A DNA stretch of 64,000 nt from Pithys albifrons albifrons (Eukaryota; Chordata; Aves; Passeriformes; Thamnophilidae): contig NC_092462.1 of NCBI RefSeq assembly GCF_047495875.1, forward strand, positions 26,552,523-26,616,522, in the 5' to 3' direction. Below the pieces are notes generated by a model. It saw only the letters and a program-made list of their open reading frames with translations, was not told the DNA's origin and made no database searches. Positions within the stretch are counted from its first letter, which is position 1. The number at the start of each line of letters is the position of its first letter. The position numbers were made by a program, and so were the translations under genes. Shown here piece by piece: positions 54,601 through 64,000 of the stretch.

Positions 54601-57600
54601 TTTCAAGTACAGACAAGCCATTCCATTAGAGCTGCGAAAATTGCAAAAACATTTAATAAAGGTAATTATAAAATCTACAGAGGCATTCATAGGTCATTTG
54701 GGTTTTGCTTTCCAAAAACATTTTGTGAGCTGGCACTAAACTGCCTATATTTTTCAAGCATTAGGGAACCTGGTCAATTCTTCTGTGACAGTGCCTGCCC
54801 AAGTATTTATAGCAGAACTTTTAACATGCCTGATCTGAAAATTGTTAAGGAATCGGCAACTCAGGGACTACTTGAAACTTAAATCATGAGGTCTGTCGTA
54901 ACAGTACTCTAGCATTACAGACATAAATTATTTCTGAACTGGATCATATGAATGTTTACAATTTTCATAAAAGGAACATTAAGAGAACTGTCGAAGATGG
55001 AAAGTTACACATCCCCCATTTGCCTGGATTGTGCCATCACTAACTTCATTCGTTCTTCAGTGCACATTACCACTGATCTCTAAAGCAACAGGACAATGAT
55101 GTTCCCTGTCCATTTTGTGTCAAGTTTCAAATCAATGTTGAGTTTGTCATTGACATTTCAATGGCAAGTACACTTCCCTGTTCAAAGGATGAATTTTGGC
55201 ACTGTCTACTTTAGTTAATCCTTTTAAAAATGCTTAAACATCAACAGTAGTATTTGGCTCTGCATGCATGATTTCTGGGCAACTACTCAAAACTTACTAA
55301 GCAATAATCTTTTTGTTTAATCATTCACTGCAAACATGTTACATAAAATGGACTGATAACAGAGTCATGAGAATCTTTTTTCCACTGGTATTGTACAAAT
55401 TATGACACTTGAAAAAGTTTTGAAAGATAGGCAGTCCAAAATTAAATTTCTTACTGCTGTGAAAAACAAGAACTTTTTCCAAGCCAGCGGAATTAGGTCT
55501 TCTTAAGTCACTAGTGCATCTCTTCTCATGAGAAGCAGATAATCTTTTGGAAAACCCAGGTACTGAAAAATTCCTGCATGTTGTTTTGTTCAGTAACAGC
55601 TGGGGTGAGGCAGACATGATGCACCATTAGAAGCTACATCAGTTTTTATGGAGGAAACATTTGTATACTCTCAAAAAACTTCAATCAGTTCAATAAAGTC
55701 ATCGTTGCATACCCACTGTGAGAGACTCCTGGATCTGGGATGCTGCTGCTCTGAGGCCATCGGCCAGTCCATATTAGGAGCTGGATTGTATTAATCTCCA
55801 GATAGATATTTGCATGGTATGGAAATACACTGGCATTGCTACATGCTCCATTGGATGGCAGAGATTTCTCCCATCTGCCCTTTGGTTGTGCATTTAGAAG
55901 GTGCTTAAAGTCATGTGATTCTTCTGCTGCCTTGTTTGTGTTCCCTCTTTACCTGTTGCTTAAGACGACCTGGTGCCCATGGGCTAGAATATGTCACCAC
56001 TTTCTCCGATGTGTGATCTGTTCTTTGTGCCTTTATGCCATGAACCTTCCCCCTTGAGCAGCCTGCTGCAAGCTGTGTTCAGCAGGAGCCAAAAGCCATG
56101 TTTGCTTTGCAAGGAGACCTTGCAAATGAAGCAGCATTTGTCTCAAGAAGGCAAAAAATACCGTGACAGAAAATGCAGGTGTGACTGATGGATAATTTTG
56201 CAAAAAGTGAATGCTGTGTTTGTGCAAGTGTTTGGGTTGTTTATTGTGTAAGTATAAAGCACTTAGGTGAATAGAAGCCAGGCTGGAAAAACAGGAAAGA
56301 AATAATGGACTGCCTTGAGGTAATTCACAATTCAGCAAGCACAAGGGGATTGTTAGTGGACTTGCCAGAGTTGCCACCTTTGACTTTCAGCAATCAGCCT
56401 AGAAGCCTGACTTGAAACAAAGCAGGAGTGAGGGCAGCCTATGAATGGACTTACAGAAAGGAGATGAGGAAAGCTATTTGTGACCTTTTCTCTCCAGACA
56501 CTTTTTGCGGAAAGGAGTAGGAGGGAGAGTGAGAGGAAAGGTGAGCAGAAAGATGAGTTTCATCTAGGCAATTTTGAAGATTCTGTGTCTTTTAGTCAAT
56601 ATTCGTGGAAGTGCTGTAGTTTTACATGTTGAAAAAGTATTTTGTTTTCACAAAGCTAGGTAATCCATGTTATCTCAGACATTTTGAGCAGTGGGATTAC
56701 AGGTGTCTGAACTCTGTGCAACCTGTAGCATCTTTGCAAGTGCAGAGGCTTATGGCCGCACGCTCTGACCCCGAGCAGAGCAACTCTACCTTAGGAAAGC
56801 TCAAGAGACTGATGGTGAAGACCCTGAAGACCCTGTGCTGCCAGGATGTAGCAGGGTATCCAGCCCTGTCATGAGATAGGTACATAAAGTCGCAAAGTGG
56901 TTGTAGCTTTCGACAATTTTCCTTCACCTACAGTTGAAGAAGTTTTGCTGCTTTTCTTTACAAGCACTCTCTAGGCATTTAATGTTTCAGGGATCTCTAA
57001 TGCATTTTTTGGTTATGGGGTTTTCCACAAAGCCCATTTCTGACACTATTAAACCTATAGGTAAACCAGATTAATATATATATAACATGTTTTGGTGCAA
57101 AGATTTACTCAGCTTGAAGCATGGCATGCAATCAAGACCTGGGATCATAAGTGAGGGTTTTGTTGTTGTTGTTAATGTAGTCTAATTTGTCAACCACACT
57201 TTTAAATTTCTGAGTTTTTTCAGGATTTGTACTTAGGTGGTATTTGCTTCTTTTTCAATAGGGGCCTACAGGTATCTTAGTGTCTTTTTCTTTTCTTTGC
57301 TACCTGTCAAAATACCTTTTCCCATGACAGCAATATGTTTAAGTACTCTTAAAGCGTTCACCTGGATTTACTAGTCTCTATCTAAGCCCCCTCCTATCAT
57401 AAAATTAATTTTGTTGATCTCAAAAATATGTCCCTCTCTTTCATTTTATATTTATTGAGTATAAAGAGATTGCCTCATAGAGAAATTGCTTTGGAACTAC
57501 TCCTATACGCATAATGTACCTGCACACATAATACTTGTAGAAGAAATGCTAGCACAAACAGCTGCTGTTTGTTCTTCTAGACTGTTCTTCTGGAATGTGA

Positions 57601-58889
57601 AAAAGCAAGTTTATAAAGAAGGCAGTATTGTCAGTAGCTGGCAAAACTTTGAGGGACAAGATGTTTGGTAACTTTATGAGTGCTGGAAGACAAAATAAAG
57701 TGAACAGCAGATGTACCTGGAGATGGGTACCCAGCAGCACCTGAAGATCTATGTCCCTTGGACCATACTGTTGGAGGAGAGGATGCTTGCAATACAAAGT
57801 GCTCTCTTAGTATGCTTTCCAGTGTGTCCCATCCCCCTGCTCGCAAATCCAAACTGGAAAAAGATTTCAGGTGTAGGTTAGGTGTACTAAAAAGAGAACA
57901 GGACTCTCATTGGGATGCAGTAAATAAGTAATTAGGAACATGAAGGAATAGTCTTCTGAACTTCATATGAAGCCATGCGCATTTGCAGGCAAATACTTTT
58001 CTGTAGTTTTCAGAAGTAACTCTCCAACCTCTCTTGTGAACTGAGAAGTAGCTTAATACACTTTGGACAAAAGAATGAAGTTGCAATCTTTACTTGTAGG
58101 TATTTGTTATATTTATACATTTATGTCTGAAAAAAACTTTCTTGCATCAAATCTAACTTACGTTTTTTCACGGGCATTTTACCATCTCTAACAGTGTTCT
58201 CATTTCACTATGAATTAAGAAAGCAGCATTAAATGTTGTGATTATTTTTACATAGATGCATAACATGGAAAGGAATCTGGTCTTGTCTTACAGAGACTTG
58301 TAGGTCTCATCTGTACTCAAATGCTGTTCTTCAAAGGTAAGTGTATAAAATATAGTCTCTCCTTATAGTCTAATTTATTTATGGTTTATAAGACCTGTGT
58401 CTTGCCTAAGAGATAATAGAATAAAGTAAACTTAATTGAGATCTGATTATAAGTACTATGAACAGAAATCTTTGTGCACAACAGCAAGTCACTGGAGCGT
58501 GTTAGCAGTACATTTTCCACATGAACTCTTTTCATGCCTTATTTTGTGATTAGAAAAGAATCTAAGGAATGGATACCAAAGCTTTCTCTTTGTTTAAAGA
58601 GGTGTCTTGTGCCAACTGAAAATGTATTTACAGATATTTAAGCTTCTTGGGAGATGCTAACCAGACTGCTTGGTTCCCTGTGGTTCTGTGCCTATGTCTC
58701 TTCCTTGCTGTCTGATATTTCACATAATTGATCTCTGACTTTGTACTGCCCATCAGAGGGGTTTATTCTCTGACAAAACCAGAGGCAAGCAATGAATAAA
58801 ATGAGATAACTTCAAATAAGTAAATTGAGCTAATTGTACTTTGGGACTTGCAGTCCTATGTAATTGGTATTGCTCCTGATAAGGTGATT

Positions 58890-58915
58890 AACCTTTACAA
58901 ACTGTAATAAAGGTT
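58890..58915. repeat. inverted repeat AACCTTTA / TAAAGGTT
   Basis: Perfect 8-bp arms at 58890-58897 and 58908-58915 flank a 10-nt spacer. It lies in AT-rich sequence with HNF1-like GATTAAC nearby and may be chance. Confidence 0.5.
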
Positions 58916-61740
58916 ATTATAGCTGGTTTTATATGTGGAAGTAAATAGAGACATTAAAGATGTTATGTCAGTCTCTGAGCTCTATAATGAATCAATAGCT
59001 AAGCTGAAGCCAGGAATGCTTTTCCAGGTTTTCATGAAACCCCAGGATTTTCTGCCTTGTCGATTATTAAAAGACTTTAGCAATTTTCAGTGCTATGCCA
59101 AAACACATTTCTTCACATTCTTCCCCTTCCATTTCCTTTAATTTATTTTTTTTAAATTCCATATTGTTGTAAATGTATGTTATTTTGATACTGGAGCAGT
59201 TTTTACCCCAAGACACATGAATGGCTGTGAGCACAGGTGGCAGAAACTGGAGATTGTTTTGCTTAGTGCATATAGGTCTTGAGCTGTGATACTCAGTGAA
59301 GGCTTTAAACTTTCAGTGCTTTGTATGTAAGGTTTTAATTTAGGCTCAAATTTCTTTCCTTATGAAATATCAACATGAAGAGTCTTCCTCTGCAGAGTTG
59401 TTTCTCATGGATTTTACCCTGCATTTCTGGAAGCTGAAGCCTACAGAGATGACATGACAGTGCAGGCATAGAAGAAGTCAGTGGGAAATTGCCTCTTTTA
59501 ATGCAGCTTTTCCGCTGAATCACAAGCACCAACAAAATCAAGTGTTCCAAGTGGGAAAATACAAATGTGTATGGATAGCAGAGATAGGGAAATCCTGTCA
59601 CAGTCATTCCCTGTCTTCCCTTGCAAAATCCTTCTGGCAAAGTTTGGCTGGCTGCAGCACAGGCTAGGTCCAGGTTGAAAATGAACATTATTAGAACACC
59701 TGATTCAGTCATCACTGAGAAACCTGAAAAAATTAAACTATCATTTCTGCTGCTTTAAGCTAATTTGCCCTCCTTGCAAGTATAAGTCACTCGGGTTCTT
59801 TCAACGGGAAAAAACCCACAGACGGGTTAAACATGCATGTACATAACAATACAATATAATGAATACTATTTTGTTGACTTTACAGTTCTTTACTTTGTCT
59901 TCTCTAGTATATTGCAAATTGCAGCTTCTGTTACACGTTATGTTGTTTTCAGCTCTTAGCTTGGAGTATCTGCAGCACTGGGAGCTTACTATCCAAGAGG
60001 CAACTCTATGAACTCTTGTGGCCCATTTTGCAAGAAACGTTTAAACAACTTTCTCCCCTTAGATATAATTTTCTGATGGGTATTTTTGACTTCTTTTTCT
60101 AGGTGTTATTTTTTGCATGTTGGTGCTGAACATGCTGTCCCAGTCAGACATTTGACCCAAACTTTTACCATATTAAAAATGAATTTTTTGTCTCTGCTTT
60201 ATTATTTTTTGATAGAAAATACTTGTGCATTGCAATGACACATGTAAAATAAGTTTTTAAGGCTTGTCCCTTGGCCCTCTTCATTTACTTCCCTTATTTT
60301 ACCAGGTATAATCACAGCTTGCTTCTTCTGGGTGTGTGTATGAGGACTTTTCCTCTCTGGACTTTGGTGTACTGGGGCTGTCTGTTAGCTCCCAGCCACC
60401 AAACTTAACAGTTGTGAAGATTATAAATGTGTTATCTGATAAGAGGCTGTTGTATGTCTAAGAAAACATTCATCTAAAAAGCAGAAAAAATATAATGCTC
60501 CTGCGTAATTCTTCTGTTCACTGTAGTCCCATTGTAATGTTTTATGGACCTAAGGCTGGGGCTTGTTTACTGCAGATGTGGGTATGTGGTATAATCTGTT
60601 TCCCTGCCAGTTCTGCAGTGTTGTGCTGACATGGCAACTTTTGGTGCCAGTTCCTCTCTCCAGAACAGTACTAAGGCACAGCTTTCCAACTCCACACAGT
60701 CTCAATCCTGCTTTCTTTTACGTAGGCAAATTAACTGGCAGTGGATTCAGACACTCAGTGTCGCACTTTCATCAGTATTTGCAACAAGCATTGTCCTTTC
60801 TTTTTCCCTTGTTCTAACCAATCTGTTTGCTTAAAAGTCATAAATGTGTAATGTAAAAGTGGCAAAAACAGTGGTAAATAATGGGAATGCACTAAAATAA
60901 CCTTGATTCAGCTTCCAGTAGGATGATGAGTTAGAGTGAAGACACAAGTAACTAATTCCAGTGTGTGATGCCCACTTGGTATGGAGTGCTGCTCTTCCTT
61001 CACTCCACTATCTCTTACTCCTGCATGAGCATGTTCATATGCCTTGCAGAAAACCCATGGTCTTATTTTTATTTACACAAAGTTTAGTGAGTTAAACTAG
61101 TTTATGGAGGTGTCTGATGATTCTAAGGTGGAGGTTGAAACATATGACTAAAACCAGGAATTGCACAGCCAGGACAGGACAGGTAGAAAGAAGGGGAAAC
61201 AGGGTTGGAAAGCAGAAAAAAACCCTTGCCTGTTTAGTGGAGGGAATATATTTGATCAGTTCAGCTGACTGGAATGGCACTCTCTGTGTTTAGCCTTAAT
61301 TATTTCTACTTCCACTCTCCCATTGCTTTGTCAGGCTCTTCTAAATAGTAAGCCCTTCACACTAGTGATTGTACATAAACTTGCAGGTGGACTCTGAGAT
61401 ACTGTGAGAACATTAACATTGGTACAGTAACTCTAGTAGGTCTAGCTCAACTCCTGGTAACTGTATGATTGTTTTCTCCATTTAAAGGGCAGTGGCTTTT
61501 TTCGGTGTGTAGGAACAGTATCCTCTCTTGTTTAACAAAACTGGATTTAGTTGTTCTAGGTAACTCACATCTTGCAAAATGAGTAGAACCAAAAGGTAGT
61601 TTTGAAGCAGAAGTTGGGTTAAAAACACTAGCAAACTGTAGCAATGGTTGTTCCAAATATTTCAAGCATGTGCAGAAGCAAGACACAGGTACAGGTAGAG
61701 AGGCACAGGCCCCTTGTGTTTATGAGGTTGAAGTCTTCAA

Positions 61741-61765
61741 ACACACCCCCACACACACACATCCA
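61741..61765 (+). repeat. CA-rich simple sequence
   Basis: A short ACACACCCCCACACACACAC stretch. Confidence 0.75.
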
Positions 61766-62290
61766 CCAGATTTAGGCTAATTGGATTTTTTACGTCTAGT
61801 TCTTTGACATACTTCTGAAAATAAAATATTAATGACCTGCCACAACAGTCAGTGTCATAGTGCCTCTGAATAAATCACACAAGTATTTGCTTGCTTGGAG
61901 GTGCATGCTGCCTCTGCTGCACACAGCAGGTGAGGTGTAAGGTAAGTAGTGGCACTCCATACAGGGACTGACCTAAGCCATGCCTTTGGACAGAGCAAAT
62001 TAGGTTGACTTAGTTCCTTGTGTAGACTCATTTTGGAAGACACCTGTGGTGTCCTTCCTGGTGCAGGGTTAAGCAGGGGCTGAATTGTGGCGGTTGGGGC
62101 AACATCTGGCTTGGAGGGTAAGAGCTGCCAACAGCTGAGGGCCTTAGGGAAACACAGCCTAGTCAGTTCTGCTTAAGCATAGAGACAAACTCCAGTTGAA
62201 ACTGAAATTATTTTCCTCATCAAATAGGCATTACTGAAGAATAAAAAACTAAACAAAAAATAAAACCTCTTTGTGGAGGACATCATAATT

Positions 62291-63744
62291 ACAAACAAGA
62301 GATTTATTTTTATGGAAGAATTATTCAAGGATTATTAAACAGAAAATAAGCCAGCTTGAGGATGTTGGAATACGGTACACCAGAAACATCAATAATAATG
62401 TAGCAAATTGTAGAAAACATGACATTAGATAAGGTGCTCAATTTTCAGTCATATCATTAAGATCATTAGCAGCAATTACAAAACAGCAGAATTCAGGGTA
62501 TTAAAACTGAAGAGGAAATAAATATATTTTGGTGTTTTTTCTGAAGTACAAATATTTTGGAAAGCCCTCAGTGTACTTTATAGCATGGAGTTGTGCATGT
62601 ATTAAGAAAGAGAAGCAGAGCTTGTGTGCTTTCATTGAAATTTAACACTGACAAGGAGACAAGTCAGACTAAGTATCCACAGCACAGACAGGCAGTGGTT
62701 GCATGCACGGTTTATGCAGTGGTCCTCTCCTTTCAGTAATCTATCCAATGTTAGCATAGCCATTTGTGTGTCAGGATCCCATGCAACTGGTATGCAACTC
62801 TTCATTAGCACTGACAAAAAGTAACAACACTGGTTTGACAGGATCAGGCAGGAATTCCCATGGCTGTCAAAACAACTAAAATCCATGGGAATGCAAGCTA
62901 GGCAGTCTCTGGGAATCTCATTTTGAAAGACCGTTAGGTTAAATTCAATCAATCAGTGTGTCTGATATTATATATACTCTACTTGCATATTTTATGGACT
63001 GATAGGGTTCACTCTATAAACTTTGGGGAAAAAAATCATAAAATCTTACTCTATATAAATAGTTATCTATAAAAGTTGCTTTTTTCATAGAAAATTAGAT
63101 TCTTCATTTTCATTGAATTTATGGTGAGAATGCCTTGCATAGACATCATGTCTCTACACAGAGAGTGGTAGGCTTTTAATAGAGCATTATTGACATTAGC
63201 AAAGCTACTCCAATTTACATCGGCTGGGAATATGGTCCATAGGACCTAAGTTACACTGGAAGATAACAATTTCTTTCTCAAGCAATTATTAAGTGAATTC
63301 AGCCATTAAAACATGGGAAGTAATTAACATCTCAATATTACATATTGAAATTTAAAATATTGTAAAAATAACATGTTAAGCATATATTTTTAAGCTTAAT
63401 AGGATTGGCTTCTGCTTTATGGCAGTTAAGCAAATCAGATTCTGCATACTATGGGTAAATCTGTGGTGTTCACTGAGTTTATGTACCTGTGTCAAGCCTG
63501 CCATCAGCACCAAGGTATTTTTGTATGACTTGTTCATTCTGTCACATCTAGATTTCAAGCCACATGGCACAGTTCTTATGTATCTGAAAAGGTATTTTAA
63601 AGCTACTGAAGCTAATTGGAATTCAGACAGTTTATGGAAGGCATGACTAGGCTTCAAACAGATCCTAAGACTCAGACTATTGCACTCTTCATCTCAAAAG
63701 CAAGATGGACTCAAACTCAAACTGAATGAAGAAACTTTTCCTCT
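62291..63744 (-). other. ETNPPL: probable ETNPPL 3' UTR and flank
   Basis: This sequence lies just beyond the ETNPPL stop codon on the minus strand. Possible poly(A) signals read on that strand are ATTAAA at 63175-63180 and AATAAA at 62303-62308. I cannot tell which is used, so the transcript end is uncertain. No coding exon is seen. Frames such as 63376-63657 (minus) and 62632-62952 (minus) look like chance. Confidence 0.4.
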
Positions 63745-63876
63745 TCATGTTCTTATTCTTTTACTTGGCAGTGAACGTTTTTTTGAATAAATCCCATTTT
63801 CTTGTCTGCAGGCAGCTCCATTCATGTGACTAGTGCTTTCATTTGCACCTTCTGGTTGAGAACTCTCTTCAGTTGG
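63745..63876 (-). CDS. ETNPPL: ETNPPL last coding exon (ethanolamine-phosphate phospho-lyase C-terminus)
   Basis: On the minus strand a strong acceptor (TTTCCTTTCTGTTTCAG, AG complementary to 63877-63878) leads into 43 codons and TGA (63745-63747). The peptide begins PTEESSQPEG and ends SKKRSLPSKRIRT. The end matches the C-terminus of ETNPPL (AGXT2L1), which I recall as ...RKRNG...SLLSKRLKT in human. The shared ENG/KRNG, SL.SKR and final basic-Thr pattern, with the gene order RPL34-OSTC-ETNPPL and minus orientation, support the call. ETNPPL is a PLP-dependent class-III aminotransferase-fold enzyme that cleaves phosphoethanolamine to acetaldehyde, ammonia and phosphate. This exon is the variable tail after the catalytic fold, so no active-site residues appear. 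The rest of the gene lies beyond the right edge. Confidence 0.8.
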   Translation of the reverse strand, partial: PTEESSQPEGANESTSHMNGAACRQENGIYSKKRSLPSKRIRT

Positions 63877-64000
63877 CTGAAACAGAAAGGAAATGTCAGT
63901 GGAGGAATGTCCATGTCTTCCACCAGGCAGCCAAAGAACTTGGTTCCCATTAGGTAACTCTGCCTGACTCTCTATTAACAGCACAACATCTTAGTTTTGA
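63877..64000 (-). other. ETNPPL: ETNPPL last intron, 3' part
   Basis: The intron end upstream of the last coding exon has a branchpoint-like CACTGAC followed by a pyrimidine tract and CAG. An open frame happens to continue through it to 63984, but the strong acceptor argues it is intronic. Confidence 0.65.

Larger units (their letters stand above)
51607..62290. other. intergenic DNA between OSTC and ETNPPL, no gene seen
   Basis: Long AT-rich stretch without recognised exons. It contains a 136-aa minus-strand frame (52921-53331) of unknown nature, a GC-richer patch near 56690-56880, a short inverted repeat (58890-58915) and an ACAC/CCAC-rich stretch near 61741-61765. No mobile element could be identified with confidence. 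Confidence 0.5.

Overview
The window is vertebrate nuclear DNA, and most likely from a passerine bird. It is AT-rich, gene-poor and intron-containing, with two sharp CpG islands and several CR1 retrotransposon fragments. A short element at 20.06-20.19 kb joins a tRNA-Ile-derived head to a CR1 tail, the architecture I know as TguSINE1 of songbirds. I recognise three protein-coding genes: RPL34 (+, complete), OSTC (+, complete) and the last coding exon of ETNPPL (-, cut by the right edge). This order matches human 4q25 and its bird counterpart, where LEF1 lies further out on the RPL34 side.

Layout. 1-20.9 kb is intergenic: two CR1 remnants (about 2.1-2.57 and 9.90-10.23 kb), a candidate conserved noncoding block (16.5-17.4 kb), an isolated GC-rich patch (19.3-19.8 kb) and the tRNA-Ile SINE. 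20.9-21.65 kb is the RPL34 CpG island. It holds two minisatellites (27-bp and 34-bp periods), a YY1-type site, an NRF1 palindrome and a polypyrimidine initiator. RPL34 runs from about 21.37 to 25.07 kb in five exons encoding 117 aa. Introns 1 and 3 carry two diverged copies of one roughly 100-nt element, the best candidate here for an undescribed intronic RNA. 25.1-27.5 kb is a short intergenic gap with one exon-like segment. OSTC runs from its CpG island (27.5-28.3 kb) to a poly(A) signal at 31.75 kb, in four exons encoding 149 aa. 31.8-62.3 kb is intergenic: an internally deleted CR1 (33.75-34.66 kb), ancient MIR/L2-like debris near 40-41 kb, a GATA microsatellite (50.0 kb), a 206-nt pure pyrimidine tract (51.3 kb) and a second candidate conserved block (47.6-48.1 kb). 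ETNPPL enters from the right, with its stop codon at 63745-63747.

Functions. RPL34 encodes ribosomal protein eL34 and OSTC a subunit of the ER oligosaccharyltransferase. Both are housekeeping genes with CpG-island promoters in tandem. ETNPPL encodes a PLP-dependent phosphoethanolamine phospho-lyase and converges on OSTC. I saw no bacterial, viral or CRISPR-like system.
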